A model generated the notes under the pieces. It was given only the letters and a program-made list of their open reading frames with translations. It was not told where the DNA came from and did not search any database. A stretch of 64,000 nt of DNA from Zhengitettix transpicula (Eukaryota > Arthropoda > Insecta > Orthoptera > Tetrigidae), in the NCBI GenBank assembly GCA_037074705.1, contig CM073595.1, positions 26,317,501 to 26,381,500 on the forward strand. The letters run 5' to 3'. Positions 36,341 to 47,479 of this stretch are shown here, one piece after another. Made by a program: the position numbers and the translations under genes. Each line of letters begins with the position of its first letter. The stretch's first letter is position 1.

Positions 36341-37117
36341 TCTATATATATAAAAATGAATTGCTGTTCGTTAGTCTCACTAAAACTCGAGAACGGATGA
36401 ACGGATTTATCGTATCTTAGTCTTGAAATGTTCGTGGAGGTCTAGGGAAGGTTTAAAAGGCGAGAAAAAATCGAATAATTTCCGGGAAAACCCTAAAAAC
36501 AGCCCTTTTCTATTTCCCATACAAACGTTTTCTAAATAAAATACAAATCTACACCAGTCGAGCAATTTTCACCAAATTTCGTACACGTGTTCTTTGCGAC
36601 CAGGAAACAAACACTGTCTGGGTGAGACGCGTCTTCCACCCCCAGAAGCGGGGGTGGAAATATTTAAACATACTAAAACAGCCGATATTTGAGTCGGATA
36701 AATATTTTTAGGGGTCAAAGATGTCGATAGTGTTTCTACCAATGTTATCTGAATACAATTTTCATCTCCTACGCCCTGTGAAAAGGACACCCTTCGGGTT
36801 TGGGGTGGAGATGCTTTACAGTAAAATAACGCGAATACAACAGAGATTGGAGTCAAATCAAAGGTTATGGAAGTCACTGTGTTTAGTTACGACATTCAAA
36901 TTGGCATTTACCCCTCAGATGCAGGGGTAGCGGGGTGCAAATTTTGGAACATGCAAACACGGCAGATATTTGCGTTGAAGAAATATTTTTCAGAGTTAAT
37001 TATAATGATTAGGGTTCGAGTAGCGTTACATAAAAATTGCGCAAAAGCAGCCGAAATTGGAGTCATATCGGGGGTTATAGATAAATAACATCTCGGGCAA
37101 CGCCAGCACCCAGCTAG
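36341..37117 (+). mobile_element. Helitron-like element E with a different 5' terminus
   Basis: It starts TC at 36341 after A and ends CTAG (37114-37117) before T. The first ~190 bp (tctatatatataaaaatgaa, gctgttcgttagtctcacta, ctcgagaacggatgaacgga, aggtttaaaaggcgagaaa) resemble a common insect Helitron 5' end and are unlike the starts of A, B and F. From about 36545 the sequence joins the family head (acaaatctacacc, caggaaacaaacactgtc), then two modules and the GC-rich tail. No coding capacity. Confidence 0.75.
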
Positions 37118-37119
37118 TA

Positions 37120-39000
37120 TAACTCTAAATAAGTAAAAAATTTGTATTTGGAATCAGCTTATGTGTTTAAAAATACTAATTAACATTTAAATTTTTTCCT
37201 TGAACGGATTCACCAATATGCACCAGAAAGTAGTTCTAAGTATTCGATATATTGGTATTTAGTTTTCGAAAAAAAAGCTGTAGACAGAACGATAGGTATA
37301 AATAACATTGATTTACTACGAATCAGAAAAAGAAAACTCATTTATCAACACGTGTGTGTGCATTCCAAAAGACTTTTGATGTATAAATAATAAATTATAA
37401 AGCTATTAACGCGCCCCTATCTGCAGTAATTATTTGAGGTCGCAGAGTGCTCCTGTTTCAGAATCTCATCAATGATTCAAAAACATATCCAATTGCCCAA
37501 ACACTTATTCTCCATAACAAATTCACTTTGAAGGAAACGTAATTCGCAGCTTCCCGGACAAGCGAAATAATGCGCGCTTTAGCTAGAACAACGTGACAGC
37601 CAATCGATTGTAGTAAAGCAGACAAAACGAGCCGATATTCTCTCACAACTTTGATGTGTTCAGAAACTTGGCAATTTTCCGCGCCAATAACACGTGTACT
37701 TCGATTTGACAAGAAAATGCGCTTGGAAAGCTCTCGGTTTTTGTTGAAATTATGTACATTCAGCACCAAAAAAGGTGTTTCTTTACAAACTTCAAATCAT
37801 TTCGGAACCTATATATTTTATTTTTCAATTAAAAAGTAACTATAATGTTGAAAATGAATTTACGTAAATATATTTGACCCTGAGCTGTTTAATTTTTCCT
37901 CGAACTCGCTATTTATAAATTTAATTATTTAGTAACATATAAACAGAATGTTTCAGGTAAGTTAAAAATTTATGTAACATGTTGTATAAAATTACATACA
38001 GCGGATCGGTAATAAAATATACCAAAATAGACGCTTAAAGAGAGAATTCTTTATGGATACTATTAATTTAAACAAGCGTGGCGATATTATCATTGGTCTT
38101 CACGTTCATAGATCAATGCAAAGAATTTTGATACAATTGTTTATTATTTAATACATGTTTTGGCCCTTATGTAGTCCCTCACCAGTTATAATGGCAAATT
38201 ACAGAATCAAAATAAATTCTTACTAAAAATTTGAATTAACTAAAATTTTATTCATGACGTTACTTATATCAAACACAGAACATAGTGGAATAAATGAAAA
38301 TTTCAATAAAGCTCATATAACAAAAAATTAATAACTGCAGTGCACAATTTCAAATCAAAATTATAAGAAAAAAATATAGAGTGACAACAAATCTGATTAT
38401 AAATGAAATTTTAATTTTCAGCTTCTGTTTTCAAGATTGATGGATTGTAACATTGTAACATTTATGATACTACCTTGGATTTGTAAGTAATTTTTTAAAT
38501 TTAATTAGAAAATATTCGTATAAAAATGATGAAAATATAATTAATGTTTAAAATTACTTGTGTGTTTTGTAATAAAAGAATGTGTCTCAGTTGCAAGGTT
38601 TATATTACTTTTATGTTCCTTGATTTTAAATTTTATAGTTATTTTTTTCCTATGTAAATTTTGGATCAATTTGATATAGTATAATTATATATAATTATAA
38701 CTTTACATAGTGTATGCCTTTATCCATTCTGCAAAACTGTACATATGTATGTTTGAAACGAATCACGAATTTCAGGAAGATGAGACTAGAAATTTCAAAA
38801 TCCTAAGATCGCCATGATCCCTACCAGAAAAGTATTCACCATAACGAATAATTTTATATGTCTTCTTCCGGAGGTAAATTGCTATAATTATTAAAATAGT
38901 TTTTGTAATCAGCGTAAGAATATTTCATTTAGGCACATTCATGATTTAGTTTTAACTTTCAATATAGTTTCTGTCATTTTCCTCAGTTTTTGTCCACCTT
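37120..39000. other. AT-rich stretch without recognised features
   Basis: No gene, RNA or element ends seen. A 103-codon minus-strand frame at 37458-37769 lacks recognisable motifs and flanking splice sites. Confidence 0.5.
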
Positions 39001-39250
39001 TTAACATGGGCGTATATTGCACTGTGGTGGAGTCACTGCAGTAACCGGCCTGCCACTTCGCTTTTCATCAGCCAACGGTGTTTGTCCTTCAGCTTCGGTT
39101 ACAGCGACGTATCCATAGTGCAGACATCCACTGTTGCAACACCATACACATTTTTCAGTCTGACACGAATGCGAATGGGCGTTTCACCTTCCGCATTTAA
39201 GAATTCAATCACGGAAAGCTGTCTAATATGTACGTCAATGTCAGCCATTT
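39000..39250 (-). pseudogene. Mariner-type transposase N-terminus fossil
   Basis: From the ATG near 39250 the frame reads MADIDVHIRQLSVIEFLNAE, GETPIRIRVRLKNVYGVATV, then after a stop ADEKRSGRPVTAVTPP. This is the HTH_48-like DNA-binding domain plus the GRPR-type hook of mariner-like transposases. The catalytic half is missing; the segment ends near 39000. Confidence 0.65.
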
Positions 39251-39391
39251 TGCAAGAGGGTGACTTAGGAAATTGTTACTGCAGTAGATTTGGGGAAATT
39301 CCAAATTTTCACATAACTAACTAATTTAAACAGAAAAAAATAAGAGGCAGTACTTGTTGAACCACCCTCGTAACTATTTGTAATTTAAATT

Positions 39392-39452
39392 ATGACGTAT
39401 CCTGTTTCCTTAACCGAGGACTAATGGAAATAATTAAATCAATCAATATATA
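39392..39452 (+). repeat. Orphan LINE 3' tail, second copy
   Basis: The segment tgacgtatcctgtttcctta then accgaggactaatggaaata and (aatc)n is closer to the LINE tail at 47.42-47.47 kb than the copy at 32.4 kb. The hairpin is imperfect (CCTTAACCGAGG). Confidence 0.5.
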
Positions 39453-39589
39453 ATAAATGTATTAAGTAGGAAACTTTTGTAAAAAAAAATCATTTTTTCA
39501 TGCTTGTGGTCGTGAATACTGATAATATGTAAAACAGTAAAATTCATATTTAATTATTAATAAAAAATTAATACTGATATATAAGTCGA

Positions 39590-39800
39590 CGTTTTGCCTT
39601 TTAGTGGTCGACTTCATGGCCACGCATCACAGAGTCCCCCAGTTCTAATCGGGGCACGGCCGTGGCTGTTTGTGTTCCTCTTTCTGCATCAGCAGACTAA
39701 TTGCAGAACTCCCTTTGCCACGTCCCACGGTATAGGGATGCATTTGGGTTCATCGATCAATCAAGTGGTGGAAGGCAACTGAAACCACTGGTTGTAATAA
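39590..39800 (+). repeat. Candidate tRNA-derived SINE
   Basis: A tRNA-like head (tagtggtcgacttcatggcc as an A-box-like region, then cagttctaatcgggg as a B-box) is followed by a GC-rich body (gcacggccgtggctgtttgt, ccctttgccacgtcccacgg) and an AT-rich tail. The short reading frame here is incidental. Only one copy is present in the window, so family membership is inferred from the head alone. Confidence 0.45.
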
Positions 39801-40242
39801 TTTAACTACAAAAGTATTCCAATATTTCCTAACAAGGAATAGAGAATTTTCAACAAATGAGTCGCAGTACTGAAATAATAATTAGTACATCGACGGGAAA
39901 CTGAGATGAATCGAACCCGTCAAGATGAAGTTAATTTATTAGATTACTTTTTTATCTTTCTGTATTTAAACTGAATTTTGAGTTATTACAACAGTACATA
40001 TCTACGTCTTGCTTCGACCTTTATGTATCCTATCTTCACATATATTTTGAACAGTAAAACGCAATATTACTAAATTTCATTTCTTTCCGGATAATTTTCG
40101 ATCAGGTTCACAGATTAAATTCTTCTTCCAATGAACGATATATTGTACAGTCACTGTATATTTTTGTCATGTGCTCTGTGGTTCTCGGATTTCCAAATTT
40201 TTTGATTTTAATTGCTCAAAGTATAGGGATATAAAAATGTGG

Positions 40243-40300
40243 AACCGCTCTAACCAACTGAGCCAGTCCCGTTGACGGGATTCTGCGTATTTACCGGACA
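40243..40300 (-). repeat. Possible SINE head, A box only
   Basis: The minus strand carries TGGCTCAGTTGGTTAGAGCG, a near-perfect tRNA-type A box, but no B box follows within 60 bp. It ends close to the mariner element at 40519. Confidence 0.35.
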
Positions 40301-40518
40301 ATACAATGGCTTCGTGGCACATATAATGAAATTTAATTCTACTTCTTAGAAATTCACGATAAAAACCGTACCTTGCATATACAATTTAAGACTTCGACAC
40401 ACATTTATTTATAGAACATAATTGAGTGTCCAATGGGTAAATAGAATATGGCACGCTTACTCGGTTAAATTCAGTACCACAAAAATTTCAAAAACGCATT
40501 GAAATATGTAATGAATTA

Positions 40519-41827
40519 TACCACTGTAAACAAAAAGTAAGGTGAATTTATTTATCAAATATAAATTCTTTATTTATTCTTCCAAATCAATTTCATCCCC
40601 TTCAAAGTTATCCCCGTCCGAAAAAACGCACTTTTTCTAATGCTTTTTCCAGTCCTCGAAACAGTCGGAATAGTCTTTGTTCCGGTATAGCCTTCAAGAC
40701 CTTCTTCGATTCGGTTTTTATCTCCTCAATCGTGTCAAAACGGCGTCCCCGCATTGGCCTTTTGAGGTGTCTGAATAACCAGAAGTCGCACGGAGCCAAA
40801 TCAGGCGAATACGGTGGTTGGGGAACGATATGTCTCGAGTTTTTGGCAAAAAAGTCGCGAAGAACCAATGCAGTATGACATGGTGCATTATCGTGATGAA
40901 GGAACCAAGAGTTGTTGCCCATAATTCCGGCCGTTTCAGACGAATAGCTTCACGCAAACGACGCATAACGCTCAAATAATATTCTTTGTTGATAGTTTGG
41001 CCCGGCGGAAGGAATTCATAGTGCACCACACCACGATAATCAAAGAAAACTGTCAACATGACCTTGATTTTCGATCGACTTTGCCGTGGTCTTTTCGGTC
41101 TTGCTTCACCTTTTGCACGATATTCGCTGGATTGGTCGGTGGTTTCAGGGTCGTATGCGTAAATCCAAGTCTCGTCTCCAGTAATGATGTATTTCAAGTA
41201 GTCCTGATAGTCAGACAACAAAGTTTCACACACATCAACGCGACGCTTTTTTTTCCCAAACAATTGAGCGATTTTGACACCAATCGAGACTTGAAGCGTT
41301 TGAGACACAAAACATTCTTCAAAATGGTTTGGGCTGAGCCAAATGATATTACAACACTATCAGCGAGATCTCTAATTGTCCATCGACTATTTTCAAGCAC
41401 GAAGTCTTTGATTTTTTGGACGTGGCCCTCGTCGGTAGACGTTGATGGTCGTCCAGAGCGCGGTTCGTCTTCAACGCGTTCTCGGCCCTCTTTGAACTCG
41501 TTGTACCACTTATAAACGTTTTTTTGTGCCATAGTTTGATCACCAAAGGCCTTCCGCAACATTTTCAACGTGTCCGCACAAGAATATTCGTTCCGCAAAC
41601 AAAATTTGATGCAAGTTCTTTGCTCAACAAAATCACCCATTGCAAAAATCGAAAAATTCACTTTTGGTTGTTTACAAAAACTCGTGTAACTCGGAGATAA
41701 TTAAACCTTTTAACAAACAGACGCTTGGAAAATATTATAGACAGTCCTACCAACCTAGAAAAAAAATTACCTGCCTTCCTAATACCCGGGAGTTTTAATT
41801 TCACCTTACTTTTTGATCACAGTGGTA
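40519..41827 (-). mobile_element. Near-complete mariner element
   Basis: A 1.3-kb element, the normal mariner length, with ~30-bp terminal inverted repeats. The left end reads TTATACCACTGTAAACAAAA and the right end, on the opposite strand, TTATACCACTGTGATCAAAA; both continue AGTAAGGTGAA. TA dinucleotides flank both ends as expected for TA target duplication; the exact edge is ambiguous by 2 bp because the terminus is TATA. It carries one transposase pseudogene. Confidence 0.9.
40608..41640 (-). pseudogene. Mariner transposase (D,D34D), two frameshifts
   Basis: The DDE transposase that cuts and pastes the element. Reading from ATG 41640, the N-terminal helix-turn-helix part includes QKNVYKWYNEFKEGRE and DEPRSGRPSTSTDE. 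The frame then slips at an A8 run near 41248. The second frame holds KKKRRVDVCETLLSDYQD and the first catalytic Asp in TGDETWIYAYDPE. It slips again near 40920. The third frame holds HHDNAPCHTALVL (second Asp) and PYSPDLAPCDFWLF (third Asp), with 34 residues between them, the D34D spacing of mariner proper. Total span is ~344 codons, family length. All catalytic residues survive; only two small indels inactivate it, so this copy is fairly young. Confidence 0.9.
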
Positions 41828-41829
41828 TA

Positions 41830-44800
41830 ATGGATACATAAAATAAATAAGATGTGATTATGAAATACTGTTTTAATATTATGTAATTTCGAATGACTAT
41901 GCCCTTATCAAAGGGGTGGAAAGCTCCTGTTGATGTTTACATTTTTAACAAAAAATAATGAAATAAATCTTTTGTAATGAATGGTATTTAGGCTGAGTAT
42001 ATTTTGAAGGCTAATTAGCCTTTGTCATTCGGGCTTGCTATTCCACCGATCTTCCTCATCCCTGTAGCACAAACGGAACGGACCTATACAACAACTATTC
42101 TCTTCGAAAGGCGTTATGACGGAAGTTTGAGGAATCACTCCTGTGAGCCGTCAGAGTGACGTCCAAAGATTAGGCAGAAAGAATTAAGAGTCCCGGAAGC
42201 GTCACTTGCGCAGACGGGCACGCTAAATTGTTAGCATCAGGCCTAGAAAATAATTTCATTTCAGTGGAAGATGTAGTAGATTTAATTTCTCAGCTGACAG
42301 ACGTCAGAACCGAGCATCCTGATACACAACCACACCGGCCACAAACAACACAGCGACGCTCGCCTTCCTGGTATTGTTAAAAAGTTTGTTTGGCCAAGTA
42401 TCGCATTTCCAGCTTCCTATACTTGCCCAGTAGGGTAATTTAAATATAGATTCGTAATGGCTGACCCCACTAATGACTCTCAGATAATGACTATAGTAGA
42501 ATGCATCCCTACGATCAATTCATTAATTTATTTTTTATATTTAATTCACTTTTAAGATTTGGCTTTGTTACTAAATTATTATTTCTAAATTAATTAAATT
42601 CTTTTATGCATGTCATTTAAATCCAATGAATAAAATCCCCACCTATAAGCATTAGCATTCAATTTTATGCGTTACTTGATTTATGAGTGGTTAATAAATA
42701 ATAATATTAATAATAAAACATTACATGTTTTTAAAATTCAGAATATATTAAAAAACAATACTATTCCGGGAAATATAACGTACCTTAATAATAAATAAAT
42801 AATCATATTTTTTTACTACCGTCAAAGCTGTTTTTAAATTGGACAACTCTTCAAATTTACAAGGATTAATTTTGGTAGGGTTTACGGAAATTAACGGAAA
42901 TAATTGATATTTCACAAAGTAAATATTATCGTTTTCAAGTAGAAAGTAAAGGCGTTACATCACTCAACAGCTGCTTCTGCTAAACTGTTGCACAATACCG
43001 ACAAGTTTCGCTTCTCTGCAACAGAAAACTGAATACTGAGAACGTTTCTTTCTTGAATACCTTTCAAGGTTACAACAGAGATATTTTGTTTACAATGTCG
43101 CACTGTTTTTTTTTCCAGTCACAACGAAAATTCCTCGTCAGTGATAAAATTTGTCTGTGAATGAATCGGGAATGAGTCATCGTCTCCTTTTTTTTGTGTG
43201 TGACTAGCAAGTTTCGTAGTAATTTAATTTCTTTGACAAACAAACTTTCGAAAATAAAAACTCGTAAATTCATGTTGGATTTATGTTAATTTTAGTTACT
43301 TTCTTACAATTCTTCAGATTCTCTTTCCAAGTGGATTCCTAACAAGAAAATGGATTCGTTTATTCCAATAATTTCGGTAGAGCAATCAAAACGCTAATAT
43401 TAGTGGTGCTGATTGAACGTTATCAATCACACTGTACGCAATATTCTAGCGACTATAAGATAAAAAGCGAGCCATTGAAATTTTTCCTATAAAACGAACG
43501 AAATCGACGTCTGTCGATTTCGCCGAGGCTAATCTTTGACAGTATCGAGGGAAAGGGAAGTGAGGATTTCCCCCCGAGATCTCATTCCAATTATGAATCT
43601 GTCTCAATTAATAACATTGCCACAAACTGTGACGCATTAGCGTTTTCATTCGGATATGCTCGGAAATGTGTCCAACTCAAACTCGCGGACCGACATTCAC
43701 ATTTAGCACCCGACAGTTCACACATACAAAACTTCAAAAATTATCACACTCAGGAAATCCTCGAATACATCAGTTCATTTAAAAAAAAAATCAAATCGTA
43801 AACTAAAACATTCATTGTTGCATTACACATATTTGCGAAGTCTCGAGAAAGCGACGACTTACAAAGTCCAAAGTGTTGCGACCTGTTCAAATAATAATAT
43901 CAGGTTTCACTGCGTCGATCAGTACGTGACGGTATGCGATTGATAGTTGCCACACGATTACAGAGCTCAAAAACAATGAAATCGGGTATGGGCGGCGTAA
44001 TTTGGCCAATTAACTTATTTTGTGCCGGGGGCAAAATAAATATAAAATATATTGGTTTCCCAATGCGAATAAGACGGAGTTATATCCGTATACTGATGGT
44101 CCCTACTCACAAGTGACTTTAAAGTAAGGAGAACTGAAACGTGAAGGTTTTGATAAATACGGGCAACATGCGGACAATAAACCTTATTTTAACCTGGGCG
44201 GGTCGACGGGCTTGTAATTGTAAGTCAGTAAGGATGAAAGTTTTGGGTCGAGCAGCACTAGTTCTTTTCAGCTGGGAGCCGATTTGACCTTGAAGCTCTT
44301 CTTTGCGCCGTCGAATCAAATTCGTGCGACTTTTTCACATTATTGTCCATGCAGCTGCAGTAAGGGTTTGCTGTCATTCATTACTGACAATGTGGTAATG
44401 TTAGTCTATTTCTGTTCTCTCATTCGCTGACAGCCAGAACGGCTCCAATTTGAAAAGAATTATAGAATTTTACATAACTAACGGAAAACAAATACGAGCC
44501 AACTAGTTGCTACATCATTGAAGGAAGAAAATGTTCATGAGGACCGATCCCGTAAGTCGAATTTTTCTTAAAAAACTTGGGGCTTATGTAAATTAAACCT
44601 GAACACTTATGCTTCACTCCGGTGCTTCTGTTGAGTAACGAAAGGAAAAAAATTAAAATATAATTTTCACCATGCGTAGATTGTGAAACAATGGTCAGAG
44701 AACTGATTCAGAAAAAAGAATTAGAACATAATTTTCTGTCTTAATTTTAGCTCTTTATCAATGTTGAAATATAAAAATACCGTTAACCTAAATACACTAT

Positions 44801-44940
44801 GTCACATCAATTAGAGTTATATATCTTTGTCACGCACAGAAAATGGTGGAATAAACTGAAATATCAATTTATTAGTTGCCTTTTCAGAAACTTGCATTGA
44901 CTATTATGTTGTGTATCCTTCACATAGATTCTTACAATGT
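41830..44940. other. Unassigned DNA between the mariner and the LINE
   Basis: Mostly AT-rich. 42230-42390 has a short plus-strand protein-like stretch (NNFISVEDVVDLISQLTDVR) preceded by a TTTCATTTCAG acceptor-like site, with no family match. A perfect 9-bp palindromic hairpin (GAAATCGAC/GTCGATTTC) is at 43500-43521. Confidence 0.4.
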
Positions 44941-44949
44941 TAACGTAAT

Positions 44950-47475
44950 AGAAACATCACAAGGGTATGTTAATGAACATAGAGAGTGAAATCTAGCCCT
45001 AAAGACTCAGTACTACTTACTAGAAACCTTAACTCCGCAAAACTCAGAATTATCTCAAATAGACTAGAGACCGTACAATGGGATTTTATTTTAGATGTTA
45101 ATAAAACTAAGAATGCTAATGATATGTTCAAAACTTTTCTAAATTATTTCTTATTAGTCATCAACGAGACAGCTCCACTTAAATTAAAGAATAGATCCAA
45201 TACCAGAGTAAAATATTTGATAAATAAAGGCATACTAGTTTCTCGCGAAAGGCTCTGCCAAATGAATAAATTTAAAAATATTAATTCATCGCCACAATTC
45301 TTGACTTTCTTCCGATCTTATAGACGTATCTACAGGAAAGTGCTTGTAGCTGCTAAACAATTACATACATCGGAGTATATAGCAAACTCAAATAACAAAA
45401 TAAAAGCTGCTTGGGAGGTGATTAAAAATATCTCAGGTAAAGTCAATTATAACGCGACAGATATAAAGCCTGTCGACAACGGTAAAGCTTCCACTAACAG
45501 AGACGCTGCGGGTATATTTAATTCATATTTTGTTCATGTGTCGGATCAATTTTCAAACAATAAGTCATCAGAAGTTCGCGCTTTTTATAAACTGCTACAA
45601 AACCCCGTACCAAGTCTTCAGAATTCCATTTTCCTTCAACCGGTTACCAGTATCGAAATAATAAACGTAATAAGAAAGTTAAAATGTACCCGATCTGCGG
45701 ATATATATGGCATCTCAAGCAAAGTTGTGAATCACTGTGCTACTCCCCTTCAAATCATATTCAACGCCTGTCTTTCTACCGGAATTTTTCCCGACTCCCT
45801 TAAAGCTGCAAAAGTTATTCCGGTCTTCACGAAGGGTTCGCCCACCGACGCATCAAATTACAGACCAATTTCCCTACTTCCGATATTTTCAAAAATACTA
45901 GAAAAAATTCTACACAAAAAGTTACTTGAATTCTTGACGAAGTATAAAGTAATTACCCCCGCACAACGCGGTTTCCTCAAACAAAAATCCAGGAGCACTG
46001 CTGTGTACGAGTTCATTCAAAGTATACAAAATTCCCTTGATGAAAATCTGAATGTAGCCGGAATTTTTGCTGATCTTTCGAAGGCATTTGATCTCGTAGA
46101 TCACAGCATACTCCTCTAAAAATTGTAATATTATGGGATCAGAGGCAACGCTTTGGCACTCTTTGAATCATACCTCAACAATCGGAAACAGAAGGTGGCC
46201 TTAAAAAACAAAGCTGGTGAGGTGCACTTGTCAGGCATTGCTTGTGGCGTGCCTCAGGGCTCAATATTAGGTCCACTGCCTTTTTCTTTTGTATATTAAT
46301 AATCTTCCAGGATATATGGAACCTATAAAATCTGTCTTATACACAGATGACACTAATTTGTTAATTACGGACATTAATTTAAATAATCTCAATGCGAAGA
46401 TTGAGACTGCATCAAGAAACCTAAATAATTGATTCGCCGCCAATAAATTAACACTCAATGTACAGAAAACTAAGTTAGTTCGTTTTACAACAGAAACCAA
46501 CAACATCGTAACGGATAAGTTCTCAGATCATGCGACTTTCCTCGGCTTGCAGGTCGACAGTAAATTAAAATGGAACTTGCACATTGATCGCATCGTGCGC
46601 AAACTTAGTTCTGTTTGTTACTCATTGAGACTATTGATGCAACAAGTTGATACCAAAACTGCTTCACTAGTCTATTTTGCCTACTTTCATTCACATATGT
46701 GTTACGGTGTTGCCAACTGGGGCAATTGTTCTCGTAGTGTGGATGTTTTCAAACTGCAAAAACGAGCCATTAGAATTATATCAGGTTGAGATGCTAGAGA
46801 AAGCTGCAGACTTCATATTCTGACTCTACCTAGCGCTTACGTATTAGAATTACTAAAATTTGTTAAACGCAATATGAACCTTTTTGCAAGTAACGGGGAC
46901 AATCATGGCTACGACACAAGAAACCGTTCAGTTCTCAGGTCTGACAAGCACAGCCTCAGTCTCTACGAGTCTAGCGTTCAATATTCCGGTATCGCACTAT
47001 TTAACAGCCTTCCTGAACATGTAAAGAACATCAACTACTACAACTCATTCGTCAAGGACTGTAAAACTGGAACTTATTACTCCGTACACGAATTTTTTAA
47101 TCGGTCTCACATTCGTTGAACTGCCTTGCCTGAAAAATTGCCGAATATGCTATAAATATGTAAATAGTTTGTCCAGTTTTCCCCTTTTGGTTCTGTTTTC
47201 CTGCCTCTGCTTTGTGTTTTAGTAAATATCCATGACGACAGCCCTCCGTTCCTAGCGACAAGAAGTGATAAGTGTCGTGTGCGTGTTTCCTAAAGATTGT
47301 GTGTATGATTGTGGTGACTAGACAAATGTGAACAGATATAATTTGTGTGTGTGTGCGTGTGTGTCTGTAACCTATTAATATTAATCTGTTTATATGTAAT
47401 TTATCTACTGTACATTTGTGACGAATCCTATTTCCTCTTTAGAGGGCTAATGGTGAATAACTCTATCTATCTATA
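44950..47475 (+). mobile_element. 5'-truncated Jockey/CR1-type LINE
   Basis: A plus-strand non-LTR element lacking ORF1 and endonuclease; homology begins just before 44986. The RT ORF is followed by a ~350-bp 3'UTR with a (TG)n tract (47350-47372). It ends in a conserved tail (tcctatttcctctttagagg, gctaatggtgaata) and a short ctat repeat near 47470. The tail has a small hairpin (CCTCTTTAGAGG) shared with orphan tails at 32.4 and 39.4 kb. Confidence 0.8.
44986..47119 (+). pseudogene. LINE reverse transcriptase, broken
   Basis: The first open segment (44986-46119) has no ATG at its upstream edge and covers the linker and RT fingers/palm: KLKCTRSADIYGISSKV, FPDSLKAAKVIPVF, NYRPISLLPIFSKILEKI, QRGFLKQKSRSTAVYEFI and GIFADLSKAFDLVDH (first catalytic Asp). 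Two in-frame TAA stops follow at 46117 and 46126, then YYGIRGNALALFESYL and GVPQGSILGPL. A frameshift near 46280 leads to LFLLYINNLPGYM and the catalytic box YTDD (46340-46351; usually YADD). Further stops lie near 46431 and 46787. The C-terminal part (46547-47119) has LQKRAIRIISG and FNSLPEHVKNINYYNSF. The pattern fits the Jockey superfamily; it is non-functional. Confidence 0.85.
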
Positions 47476-47479
47476 ACAA

